Positions 1 to 12,852 of a stretch of DNA of 64,000 bases are shown piece after piece. The translations under genes were made by a program, and so were the position numbers. The DNA comes from Alviniconcha marisindica. Its lineage: Eukaryota; Mollusca; Gastropoda; Provannidae. Location: NCBI GenBank assembly GCA_018857735.1, contig JABMCL010001765.1:122001-186000 (forward strand). The letters run 5' to 3'. Within the stretch, counting starts at the first letter, position 1, and every line of letters begins with the position of its first letter. A model generated the notes under the pieces. The model did not search any database, was not told where the DNA came from, and saw nothing but the letters and a program-made list of their open reading frames with translations.

Positions 1-340
1 GAAAGGCACGGAAATTAAAGGGGACCAAGAGCTACAGAGAACGTACCGATCGAAAGGCACAGGAATTAAAGGGGACCAAGAGCTATCAAAGAATGGTGTA
101 CAAAAGGAATCTAAATTAAAGGGGACCAAGAGCTATCAAGAACTGGGTACAAAAGGCCTGTTAATTAAAGGGGACCAAGAGCTATCAAGGAGCTGGGTAT
201 GAAAGGCACGGAAATTAAAGGGGACCAAGAGCCACAGAGAACGGTACGAAAGGCACAGGAATTAAAGGGGACCAAGAGCTATCAAAGAATGGGGTACAAA
301 AGGAATCTAAATTAAAGGGGACCAAGATCTACCAAAGAGC
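1..340. repeat. 50-bp tandem repeat with a four-unit higher-order pattern
   Basis: Seven copies of a roughly 50-bp unit, anchored by the shared core 'attaaaggggaccaagagc', begin near 14, 65, 115, 164, 214, 261 and 311. Flanking bases alternate (gaaaggcacgg, caaaaggaatct, caaaaggcctgt), and the order repeats every four units, so copies 1-3 resemble copies 5-7. The array runs off the left edge. It lies in the intron after the last visible MICAL exon. No coding role is seen. Confidence 0.85.
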
Positions 341-642
341 ATCCCTTCACAAACCTGAAGGAGGTCAGAATGCTGCTTCACATCCTGCCTGGAACGATGC
401 CCAGTTCTAATTTCTGCCCTTCCAGTTCATTCAACTAACTTTATTATCATCCAACCCTCCTCTTTGAACATAAAATGATACGTGATGCAAACACTGAATC
501 AAGACTTTGACAAGCAGCTTGACGGCTTGCGCTTTGCCTCGACACGACCTCTGCAGCTGATTGGAGGGTAAAGTAACGCTGATCGAATGAATCCGCCACC
601 CCCGGGCTGGCAAATGACGAGGGACACGCAAAAAGCCCTCAC
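341..642. other. Intron sequence, nothing recognised
   Basis: This lies 3' (in gene sense) of the donor of coding exon 23. No further MICAL exon or repeat was recognised. The frame of exon 23 stays open past the donor on the minus strand to 431, but the residues no longer look like bMERB, so the donor at 637-642 is preferred. Confidence 0.5.
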
Positions 643-832
643 CTGGCCCCTCCCCTCTCAAAGCCTTCTCCACGGCGATGCCCCTGTTCTCCAGCTCCCT
701 CTGTCGCTCGTCCACTTCCTGCAGCCGACGCTGGATCTCCTGAGCCGCCCGCAGGCGCTGCTGCTCCGCTTGCTTCTGATGGCGCGCTGCCACTCGTTGG
801 TACTTGCGAGATGTCCGCTCGTCCAGGCCATC
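643..832 (-). CDS. MICAL: MICAL coding exon 23: start of bMERB coiled coil (partial domain)
   Basis: It encodes about 63 residues, [17 protein letters not shown] through [15 protein letters not shown], a highly charged heptad-like helix. The 'RQRELENRG...EKALRGE' signature is typical of the MICAL/EHBP bMERB (DUF3585) domain, which binds Rab8-family GTPases. The acceptor is CAG at 833-835 and the donor is gtgagg at 637-642. The exon enters in phase 0 and leaves one base. The rest of the domain should lie to the left of the window. Confidence 0.9.
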
Positions 833-946
833 CTGGGGTCAGAGAGATGGGAAATAAGGATGCGCGTGCAAGATTTTATTTTTTGCAAAGCTGCGTGAGC
901 TGTGCCTTTCCTAATTTCAAACCTTTGGGGTTCATTCACATGCTGG

Positions 947-1011
<65 letters not shown>

Positions 1012-1065
1012 AGAAGTGAGAGACAGAGACAGACAGACGGACAGACAGAGACAGACAGAGTGTGT

Positions 1066-1096
<31 letters not shown>

Positions 1097-4000
1097 AAAA
1101 GGAAAAGGGGGGGTTGGGGGGGGGCATAAACACACAGCTAGATCGACATTCACAGGAGAAAACTAAATAAGTGTTAAATTTAACACCACCTGATGAAAAT
1201 CTGTCAACACTGCTCTCACCTTCAGTCTCATCAAAGTGTTGACAGACACCTGGCTTTCATCAGAGTCAGAAAATTCATCCACTGCAACAGAAAGAAAATC
1301 AGCATCCGCTGCCACTACTTCTAGTGTTTTACTGATGGCATGTTGGGTCACCTGTACTCCTCTGTTCCTGGTATGAACTAAGAACAAAGTAGCTAACACT
1401 GAAAACTACAATTTTAACAGTAAATTTCAATGTTTCTTGAGATACATTATCCACTACTTCAGAGACTGTAAATATATATATTAACGTGACAACTATATCC
1501 AGCAAATCTGTTTCCCCACTCTATCAGTCTATGGCTACCAAACCAATTTCAGCATATAAACATCAGATAAAGTGGAATAAGAAAAAAACACTTATTTTAT
1601 TAATAAACACAAAGAGAAACCAATACCAAGAAGAAGAAAAACAGAAGAGGGGACTTTTCCCCCTCTTCCTTTGTTTTTGTTGTTATTTTCTTGGTATTGG
1701 TTTCTCTTCGTCTTTATTAATAATTTTCTTTTTTTTGCAGGAAGAAAAGAACAAAGAGCTGAAGGAAAGAGAATGAAAGTTAGTCCTTGGATCTTAAAGT
1801 TCCATCAACTGCACAGGATGACCTCAGGATGACCGAAAACAAAGCAAAACAACAAAGAGAAGGAAAGACAGAAAAAGGAAAGGAAAGGAAAGGAGGACAG
1901 CACTCCCACAGCACCACAAGCTGCTACAGACCTGAGGCTTTAGGCGCAATGGGTATGGGTCGGTTGACAGCCAGATGGCGGCGCCCAACATCCCCCTGCC
2001 CGGCCTCTGTGTCGAACACGGGCGTGATCTTCAGACCCTTGATGTCCGAGCTCAGCCCTTCGTCCAGGTTGTCCTGGGACTTGCTCCTCTTGTGCTTGGA
2101 CTTGGACTTTTTCTGCTTCTCCTCCATGGCGGTGGCCTTGTGCACCTTGGGCCTCTCCGGCAAGGCGTAGTCGCTGTCGGAAGCCGGCGCGCTTCCAGAC
2201 TTGTCTTTGGTTTTGTCGGACGACTTGGGCAGCAGCATGGCCAGCAAGGAGCGCCTGTTCTTCTCCTTCTTCGACTCCTCCCCCTGCACCTTCTCCTCGC
2301 TCTTGCGCTTGTTGGCAAACTCCTTGCTCTTGCGCATCTTGACCTTGGCCGCGGAAGCCGTGGACGACTTGGGCGTCTTGTCCCGTGGCTTCTTCTTTTT
2401 GTCTTTGGGGGTGGTGCGGTCCAGCTCGTTGGCGCTGGAGGTCGGGCTGCTGGTCTGGTGGTGGTGGTCGTCACTGTCCGAGAGCATGTCCGGGGTGCTG
2501 GGCGTGTCGTACGAAGAGCTCCGCCTGTCCCTGGGGTCATCGTGCAATCGGACGCCGGGCCGCCTCTTCAGAGCCCCAGGAGGACTGCCGAAAGTCGGGT
2601 TGATGAACGCTACCCCTTTGCGCTCCTCCCCTTCTGCCAAGGGCCACTTTTTGTCGCTGGACATCTCTTTGGCTTTGGCCTGTTCTGCCTGCCTGATGTC
2701 ATGAATCTGCTGGACGCTGGGCACGATGGGGTTGGCGGCCCGAGCGCTGGGTGGGCTGGGGAGGAGCCTCTTCCGGACATTGTTCTTGCCCTCAGCTAAG
2801 GCAGCCGGTCCCGGCCTGCCTTTCACCGACGTGGAAGGTGTGTAGAACTTCTCATCCACCTCGCTCTCGTCAGCGAAAGGAATGTCCTCCATGTCGCTTG
2901 CAGTGCAAGGCTTGTGCGGCAGCGGCAGGATGCTGGCGTCCACCGGAATCTTCTTCTTGAATTCCGAGTCCGATGCCTGCTGCTCCGTTGATGAATCGGA
3001 CCACAGGGAGCCTCTGTCCACAGGTATCACAGTTTTACCCTTTTCCCCTTTCCCTTTAGCCCCGCTTGCGCTGCCGGCACTTTGCGGGGCTCTGTCATTA
3101 GTCCTTTTCACACTAGCAACACCAGAACCCCTGACTGGTGCCGGGGAACTGCTGCTTCTGTCCGAAGAAGTGCTGGGTGCCACTCGCTTTGCTACTCCGG
3201 GTTTGGGCAGAGCTCTTGGGACTGAAGCCCGTGAGGAATCGGAGGAAGTTGCGCTGGATGTTGCGCGCTGTCTCGATGATTCTGACGTGGAAGACGTGGC
3301 TCGCTGTTTCAAAGAGTCAGAGGCAGAGCCGGAAGAAAGAGGTTTGCTGAGAGTGGACGAAGTCTTGGCCGACCTAGCTGCCGGCAGTTTACTGCTTGCG
3401 CTTGAAGGTGGGGCCTTCTTTGATGCTGGCGCTGACTTTTTCGAATTCTGAGGTTGTGATGCTGAGACTTTGGGTTTGGGCACCTCAGGCAGTTTTCTGG
3501 TGCCTTTAGCGGCCTGGCCGCTGGTAGCGTCTTTAAGCTTTTTGGGCTTGGCGTCGGAAACTTTGATCCCTTTGGTGGCAGGTTTCTGAGATTCTGATGC
3601 CAACTTCTGGGATGCTGAGCTGGCTTTCACTGAATCTGCACCTGAAGCGGCACCCTCTGTATCAGCAGGAAGTGAGGCCAACAAGTCTTTGTATTCCTCC
3701 TGAGATCCCCTTTGCTCCTCCATGCTCACCTCGGGGGTGAGGTACACACTGCTGGCATTCGTGTCCATGCTGTCATCGGCACCCTGACCCTCCAACCTCC
3801 CTTGACCGTCCTCCTCTGCCTGGAGGGTGCGGTTCATTTCATCCCTCGGCGAGCTGAGAGACTTGTCCTGAAAGGAGCCATCCTTCTCACCGTCAGAGTA
3901 GCTCTCATCCAGGGCCACGCTCAAGGTGGTCATGTAGTCACGCATCATGTCCTCATCGGGCTTCAAGTCATCCTCGGCATCGCCCGAGGCCAGGAAGCGC

Positions 4001-7000
4001 TGGTTGTACTGGATGACATCATTCAGAGAACTGGAGGACGAGGACAGGGACTCAGAAGGGGTGGAGATTGTGATGTCCGAATCCGAGCCCCCCCCGCCCC
4101 TCTCCTCCTTCTTCTTCCCGACCGGCTTCTTCTTGCGGTCGGTGATGAAGCGCTCATCCAGGTGCTTGAACTGATCGCCAACATTTTGCTCCGAGCTGGA
4201 CAAGTCCGGCATGGCGGCCACGTCCTGCAGCACCTGTCTCAGAGTGTCTTCCCCGGAGGTGATGGTGGACGTGTCCTCCATTTCCCGAATGCTGCGCAAG
4301 ACAGATTCTGTTGTGTCCTCACTCGGAGAACGCACCTTCTCTGTTCCTGTTTCTCCTACCCTCTCGCTCTCCGTCTCTGGGAGCTGTGTCCTGCCGGTTT
4401 CAAAAACGTCATTGTTGTCTTCATCATTGTCGGAGGGAAGCAGAATGTCCAGTTCAGCAGCACTGTCTGAGCGGCCTCCCACTGAAGTCTGGTCAATATC
4501 CACCAGGAGCTGCGCCATGGCCAAACTGACCGCAGTCTTCTCCAGCTCTTCCTCATTCATCTCTTCCTCGCTGCCTTCCTGCAACCCCTCTTCCCTGTTG
4601 CCCTCCTGCGCCTCCTCTTCCTCATTGCCTTTCTGCGACTCCTCCTCCTCCATCTGCTCCTCTTCCTCCTCCCCCTGAACACTTTCTGCCCCTTCCACTA
4701 ACATTGCACGCTGATCCCCTCTCTCCGGGGCCTCCTCATCCACCAGGTCCTCTAGGGAGCCCTCAGGTGAGGACCCTCGACCCTCCTCCCCCCGCGAGTC
4801 CATCTCCAGGCTCTCTGACACATCCGTGTCCGGCCCGTCCTCGTCTCTGTTCACCATCTCTTCCTGCACCAAGCCACCACCAGCATCCTCGTCAACGTTG
4901 TTTCTGTTGCCGTCGCCTGCGCCAGCTTCCCCCTCCGCTTCCTCCTCCTCCTCCCCTGCATCCTCTTTCTTGTCCTTGTTGAACATGCGCCACGGGTCCA
5001 GGCGAACGACCGTGGGGGGAGCGGAGAAGAAGCTGGCGCGAGCGGCATTCTGGACGGCGGGGCTGGACGGGGAGGTGGCGGTGGTGGTGGCCGAGTCGCC
5101 GCCCTCTAACGTGTCAGCTGTGGACCCTCCGCCCCTCGTCCTCTCGCTCTCCTCCTCCGTCGCTTCGTCGGCTGAGGAGTCATTGGTCTCATACTCTGAG
5201 TCTGCAATACAAAGGCAACATGCCGTGGGGAAATGGTGAGCCATTATACTTTTTTTTCTTTTTTTTTTAAAGCTGCAGAAATGTACCACACAACTATGTA
5301 GCGGTACTGGGTCCATCAATGGTTTCATAGCACATCACACTGTCATACAATCATACATATACATTTAATAATTAAACGAGACAAACATCAAGCATGTAAG
5401 CCCTGAGCTATTCTTATACTTTAATCCCCATTGATTGCAGCTTAAGTCATTACTACCCGACACCATTCAAAGCTCATGTTGTCATTCCCAATGGCCAAGT
5501 TGTTTGTAAAGACAGTTGGCATTCAAATGTATTGTATTGTCAATCCATGGTCTGGTTTTGAGCCTTTAAGTTATTGGGAGCTGTGTTCACCCCAACACAC
5601 GCATCATCACTCCTGCCATCAAAACATGTCTGAAAACCACAGTCACCATACCTCCTTCCACCTCAGTGGAGGAGCCATCATCATCCTCATCGTCGTCATC
5701 CTCATCCTCCCCTCGGCCATTGTACAGCCGCTCGTAGGCATCTCGGGACGGGTGCCGGCGCTTCTCCCCGTCGTGCTCCACCGCCTCCAGCAGGTTCTCT
5801 GTGGAGTGCTGCCGCTTCCAGGTGCTGGCCAGCTCCATGGCTTGCTCCCACGTCAGGGAGGCGCCACCCGCCGCCTTCAGGGATTCTGCCGCCGTCTCAA
5901 AGATGTCCTCCTCGGTGCCAGACCTGCCATCAGCAGAAAGCAAGAGGGTGAGTGGGGGCAGCTGCACCTTCGACGGAGCCTGCCCTGAACAGCCCCACCC
6001 GCTAGGTTACCAGATGGGGGAAAGCTCTGTTACAGGCTTTTTGTCTTCTTTTACTGGGAGCGCAAATGCTAGGTGGTGTACACAGATGGCTCCTGAAAAA
6101 GTGGTGTGAGAGGTACTTGGTTTAAGAACAGGGAATGCAGATGCCTAATTGCTAACTTCCGGCATAGGAAAGGGATGGAACAAAAGGACATAGTAAAAAG
6201 CACTGCTGCAATAAAGTTTAAGCTGAAAGAAAAGTTCTTAGGATTTGTTCACTTGATAAAAAGCCTTTTTGCTGACAGTCACAATGCATGTTTTCATAAA
6301 TCATTCTGATTGAGGCGAAAAACAAAAGTCATTGACTGAACATGGAATCAAACCCACAACCTCTCAATCTCAAGTCAGTATGGGCAGAGAGAGAGAGTAT
6401 CTTGGTCTCATCACAATCAGACAGCATCCCTATCACATCCCAATCTGACAGCATTCCTGTTACATCCCCACCAGACAGCAAACTGTCACATCCCAGCCAC
6501 AAAGCATCCCTGTCACATCCCCACCAGACAGCATCCTTATCACATCCCAATCATACAGCATCCCTGTGATATCCAAATCAGATAGCATCCTTATCACATC
6601 CCAATCAGATAGCATCCTTGTCACATCCCAATCAGATAACATCCCTGTCACATCCCAGTCAGATAGCACCCGTATCACATCCCAATCAGATAGCATCATT
6701 GTCACATCCCCACCAGATAGCATCCCTGTTACACCCCAATCAAATAGCAGCCCTGTCATATCCCAGTTAGATAGCACCCTTATCACATTCCAATCAGATA
6801 GCATCATTGTCACATCCCCACCAGATAGCATCCCTGTCATATCCTAATCAGACAGCATCCCTGTCACATCCCAATTAGATAGCACCCGTATCACATTCCA
6901 ATCAGATAGCATCATTGTCACATCCCCACCACATAGCATCCCTGTCACATCCTAATCAGACAGCATCCCTGCCACATCCCATCAGACAGCATCCTTATCA

Positions 7001-10000
7001 CATCCCAATCAGACAGTAAAGTCAGCCTAAAGGCATGCATGGTTTTTCAAAGACAAAACAAACTGACATAATGCATTATTTTCTACACTCTTACAGTCCT
7101 AATAATCTCTACTGTTGAATGTTTTACCACCTTGCAGGGTTCAAAGTTTCACAAGATGTTGTAAAGTGCAAGCCTTAATTTGTTATTTTCAAACCTCTCA
7201 TGAAAAGCCTAACACAGAGTGCTCGGATAACTCCCCAATACATACCTTGCCCCCAACACACAAAAATAAATAATAAACAGCAGGCAGCATTCTGACGTTT
7301 TGTTTAAAAGCAACAAAACGACTACAACTACAGTGGAAAACAAAAGCATGCCTGATGCAAGGCACTTTCCTTTTAAGTTTGCAAATACAAACAATCATTC
7401 AAAGTCCACCCTCCCCAGAAGCTTAAAAAAGAAAAGAAAAAAAGAAGAAAACAAAACAAAAAACAAACAAAAATATACTTAAAAAGTGAGAAAGAAAAAA
7501 GGTATTGTGGGGTTACACTTACTCCGCTACATTTCTCAGAATACACATGTTTGTCTTAAGGGAACAAGCCTCCTGAAAACATGTTTTGGCATCAAAATAA
7601 GATCCTAAAAATGTATTAATTATTGAAACCTTTTCCTTTATAAACACAGAAACCATAAGGTTTATTAGGGATGGGTTTTTCCTTTGAAATGCCCATGTGA
7701 CTTTATATCAAATTAGAAAAATGGGCTGAGTTCTTTTCAGAGTGCACCTGGTTTGGTTCAGTTCAGTTCAAGACAGCATCTAAGCGCTTAGGAAAGCCCA
7801 TATGTGCTCAATCCAGTCTCTCAGAAGTTTCCCCAGTTCAAGCTATTCCAATGACCAGGCACACTGGATAATGTATGATTCACATCACTCAAGGCAAAAC
7901 ACTGACAAGGCCATAGTATTAGTAAGCTGCGACGGCATATGATGGTTGTTTTGTACAATCTGATCCCGCTCATCATAGCTAGCAAAACACCATATAAAAT
8001 CAACTGGGGATTTGAGAACAGAATCCTTAACCTAAAATTTCTGTTTTTGATCTCTTTGCCTGCTGAACCAAAAACATGTTGTGAAAAAGCGACAAAAGTG
8101 TCTTTGTGAAAAAGCGACAAAAGTGTCTTTAAGTGGGTTACACTGTATAGATATATATACAAGTGTGAGAACTGTGGGTGTGCGTTAATTGTTCAAGTAG
8201 GTAGTGATTCAATGAAGCACAGAACACACTGCGGAAATCCATCAAAAAACAACAACACAATTATGCACGCTCTAATATTACTCCTAGGTAACTGTACTAC
8301 TTCAGGTGCAGAAGAACTCGAACACTTTCACAAGATGAAAAGACACAATACGGCAAAACATGGAACTGTAAGGAGGGGGGGGGAAGGGGGTTGTCAAAGG
8401 AAACAAAATCCCACACAACAAACCAGTTACAAAAACAATAACAAAAAGCACCTACTTGTGTTGAAACATCTCTGATCAAAACACATGAGAAGTATGATTT
8501 CATTCTCTCTTCTTTTTTGTTTAGTTTTTTTTGTTTTGTTTTTTTGCCAAGCTCACTGCACAAATAAATTCTTCACTGACACAGTACAATCAGTTTGGAG
8601 GGGAACAGAATTATCTGGTGGGTGAAATCCTCATGTTGCTGTTTCATGACAGCGTAACTCAAGCTCATGTATAACCCGCGCGCACACACACACACACAGA
8701 CACACACACACATGCAAACCAGGTGTGGATATGTATAGATATATATATCAGGGTAAAAATCTAGCAGGATTTCAAATTGACAAGCAAAAATCAAAACAGA
8801 GATTTTCCTTGGACAATTTCTCCAGGGAGAAATTAAAATTCAGAAGATTATTGAAAGAGATTCTAATTTTAGCTGATAACTCTTTTAATCTGACCAGGTG
8901 AAATTGGTGCAAGAGGAGAGAAAGGAGGAGAACACTGAACTAGTCCCTAATGCCCATGTCAAACTGGGAGGTGGGGAGTGATGGTAGTGCAGGGGTAGAA
9001 ATAAGCCACATCTACACATGTACAATGCTATCTATCACCCAGCACATACACACTTTCTCTCTCTCTCTCTCTCCTTTTCTCTTCACTTGCACCGATTTCA
9101 GCTTGTCAAATTTGAAATTTTATCAGTAAAATTAGAATCTATTTCAGTAATCACCCAAACGGGGATTTCTCCCAGTAGAAATCAAAATTGTGACCTGTAC
9201 TGGCATGATTTACAAAATCCCACCAGCACAGATCACAACCTGGGAGAAATCCCAATTTTAATTTCTACTGGTAGAATTTTGATTTGTCCCCTGAAATATA
9301 CGCATAAAACAAAAAATACAAGCACATGTTTAACTGTACAACTAAGGCATCAAGAACAACCAACAGTGCTTGACAACAGTGTTCACACTTCACCCAAGAT
9401 GCAGAACTCAAACGAAATCAACAACATTATTCTTCATAAGTATATCCACAATATCTTCACAATGCAGGTGCACGTCAGTGTCTTTACACAAGCACGACAC
9501 AACATGCAGTTGGGTGCTGCTCAGATCAAGATAAAACGGAGAGTCAAAGCACACCACAAAATCCACCAATCAAGTTGCAGCGTACCACTCATCCAATATG
9601 CGTGCCACCTCCGACTCCGACACATAGCCATACAGGTCGCTGAAAAAATAATGTGGCCTGAACCATGACCAAAATACCCCATGAAACAAGAACTGAAAAA
9701 GAACTGAAGTCAACGGAAAGGCAAAGAAAAGCAGAGTTTTTTTTGTTGCTGTTGCTGTTGTTCTGTATTCCCAAGGAGTAAATGGTTAGGCCCAGAATAA
9801 GCAGAAAAACTCAAATTCTGATTTTACGTAAGAGCAGCATTTTTGTACGCCCAGAAAACCAAAACTATATATATATATATATATTTAAAAAATAGAGAAA
9901 AAATAAATACATTTATAAATCCCACAAAATGCCCAGAATGTCAGCTTGCAAGCCATTTTGTCTTCCTCAAAATTCTTTCTAAAACATCTCAACACGGGTT

Positions 10001-10419
10001 TAAAGCAAACTTGGGTGGAATTTTTCTCCCATCATGCTGCTTTCCGACAAAATAACTCTGTCTCATGTACAACATACAGTGCACACACACATACAGCACA
10101 CACACACATACACACACACATGTATGCAACACAGAGGGGTGGAGGATATATAAATGAGGATTATATCACTACAGACATGATTATAGTAATGATGAGCATC
10201 ATTACTACATGTCCATACTGACATATTACGTTGTTGTTGTTTTTAAGCAGTTGAAAGGCAAATATCTATGATATTCATAGACATTACAGATTCTGTATTC
10301 TGCATAAGGACTATACCAAACACACACACACACACACACATAGAGTACAGCAATGAAGAGATTAAAAAGTTCACAGGATCCCCACATTCACTGCCAGTGT
10401 AGGTCAGCACAGCAGAAAA

Positions 10420-10491
<72 letters not shown>

Positions 10492-11360
10492 GCAATGAAG
10501 AGATTTAAAAGTTCACAGGATCCCCACATTCACTGCCAGTATGGGTGGGCACAGCAGAAAAAAAACGGACTCAACGACGTCCACACACGTACAGAGAGTA
10601 TGGAATTTACAGCAAATCAGCAACCATTTGCTTCTGCAGCAAAATTACACTGCAGTGTTTCCTCCTTCTTCATATACATACAAAATGTAACAGAGGGAAA
10701 GCTGCAAACTTCTGTTAGACAAAAATGGCCCGCAAGCCCAAAACTATGTAAAAAAATAGAGAATTGAAAGGGGGGGAGAGAAGGAAGAAGAAAAAACCAG
10801 GAAGAAATGTTGCACCCAAAGGGATCTGCTGGGGTTGTATGCTGAAGCAAGTGGAATGGATTGAGCTGTGGGGTCCTCCTTGCCACTTACCCTCCCCCTG
10901 AGTGCAAACCTTCTTCATCACTACCCGCAGATGGAGCCGTGGAAAGTCTCACAGTGAAACAAAACACCTCGGGTCAGTAAAGGGTGAAACGAAATGCGAT
11001 CAGGAAAAATAAAACAAACAATTCCTGACCTGATTATAACAAGAAGAACAGTGAGCACACATGAAATTATGGGAAAAGTAAAAACAATTTCTGACCTGGC
11101 AATAACGAGAAGAACAGTGAGCACACATGAAATTATGTGATGACGTGAAACAGATAATAATTGGATAATACCCAATACAGCACAATCCCTCATTTGCGAC
11201 CATCCAAAAATCGAGCAAGTGGTCTTTAAAAAAGCGTCAGTCCTCAGTCAGGGTTTCAGTTACAGTGAAGTGTGAAGGATTCAGAGAAGTGGTCTTAGGA
11301 TGGTCTCTCATCGAGAGTTCCCCTGTGCTCCCAGTTATCTATTTCAGAATCTTTGTAATC

Positions 11361-11399
<39 letters not shown>

Positions 11400-12819
11400 G
11401 GGGGGGGGGGGGGTGGTGGGTGGGGGTGGGGAAGGGATAGGATGAGAATAGTGATGGTTATGCTTGTGTTTATTGTATATTGTGATGTGTGCGATACTAT
11501 GTGTTGTTGCGTACTTTTTAAGTGTTAATCTTTTACATATGTACACTGTCTTTGTTCTTTATGTGTGGCACCCACATTTTCCTTTGAAGGAATAAAGAAT
11601 TTTTTGACTTCACCACCATAGGTAGGTGTGTTTTGCAGGCTGTCATACAGTCAAAAATGTGGGATTTCAAAATGATGGCTGAAGATTCCCTATGTCTGAA
11701 AGAAGTTATGTTAGACTATCTGAAAAACAAAAACAGAGTAAGTAACTTGGTGTTTCAAGCTCCACCAACCAGTATGGTTATATACAGGTGAACAAAAACA
11801 CAAACATGGAGGGAAAAACAAAACTGCAAACTGCGACAGCTTGGAGGCCAACTAAGGACAAGATGTACGCTTCATTTCGAAAATGCTGGTAACTATTTTT
11901 CATGAACAGTAAGTCAGTATGTGCACTGTCCTCCACATATACAAACCATAAATGAACAGAACATCCCCCCACCCCCACTTTTCTTTTTAAATCAGCAACC
12001 TGCCTCTCCTGTCTCCATCAAATGTGAGCATCACCACTTTTCAACAAAAAAACAACCTACAAACATGTGTTTCCTCCAAGAACAAAAACATATCAGGAAC
12101 AAAGAAAAGAGACTTACTCTTCATCAGAATCATCATCTTCCTCGTCACTGTTATCGAGGATAGCATCCGAGGACATGGAGGCACGGAGGTTGTGCTCAAA
12201 CTGCTCCTCTTCCGATTCCTCCTCCTGGCCGTCAAAGGAAATCTCAAACTCTATCCTCTCAGGCGTCTTCTTGGCTTTCTCCAGGGGTTCATCTGGAACT
12301 TGAAGAGGGGTCGCTGGAGAAGCAAAAATCACAGACCTCTGTAAAATGCGCCTCTGAATGGATCTCTTTGTACGGTGGCTTCTGTGCCACCATACTGTCA
12401 AGTTGACCTCACCTCTTTTCAGAGGGTTCTGCACTCAGCTCTATGCTCCGTCTCTTTCCTCACAAGCTTTCAATCTGACCGCCATGTGGTACAACTGTGT
12501 TGACCACTGGAATGAACAATGATTCAAGTCCGATTCAGCATTTAAATGGCTGTAATTTGCCTCACCAGCTAGGATACCATGTTATCAATGGTTGTGTTCT
12601 GTCTCGTCATCTGAAGGTACTGTTCAGAATCTACCAGTCATCACCCACTGCGATGCTTTAGATAATCGGAGAGCGCAGAAAGGCAAATGCAGGTTCTGTG
12701 TGTCCCAGCCCACCGCTCTACCCCGTGATTATGCCGTCTCCTTAAACTGTGGTTAGCAACCAAGGGGCACCCTCAGTGTCTAATTTAAATCAAGTTCCCT
12801 CACCAAAGCCAAGGGTGCT

Positions 12820-12852
<33 letters not shown>

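Larger units (their letters stand above)
5924..10890. other. Intron 19 (about 5 kb)
   Basis: It holds a 27-bp minisatellite (6417-7015), a 26-bp direct duplication (aaaaagcgacaaaagtgtct, 8083-8133), an inverted repeat (about 8830-9200), CA tracts at 8683-8715, 10081-10120, 10320-10340 and 10424-10484, and an approximately 100-bp direct duplication around the last CA tract (10346-10420 and 10485-10560 share 'agtacagcaatgaagagat'). Stretches 7020-8080 and 9300-10060 show nothing else. No exon fits. Confidence 0.6.

Noticed and set aside
902..1153. Short ORFs of ER, SL or HT repeats
   Set aside because: Direct translations of GA/TG microsatellites; the same applies at 44.5, 49.2, 51.9 and 53.7 kb.
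1975..5239. Many long plus-strand and alternative minus-frame ORFs over the giant exon
   Set aside because: They mirror the codon bias of exon 21, have no domains and no splice context; they are shadows.
6342..6847. Repeat-coded 9-residue proteins on both strands
   Set aside because: The frame is open only because the 27-bp unit is a multiple of three; no start context or family.
10885..10899. Seven-nucleotide exon (acceptor CTCAG at 10898) instead of the 30-nt exon 19
   Set aside because: It would leave the wrong phase for exon 20; the 30-nt version fits on both sides.
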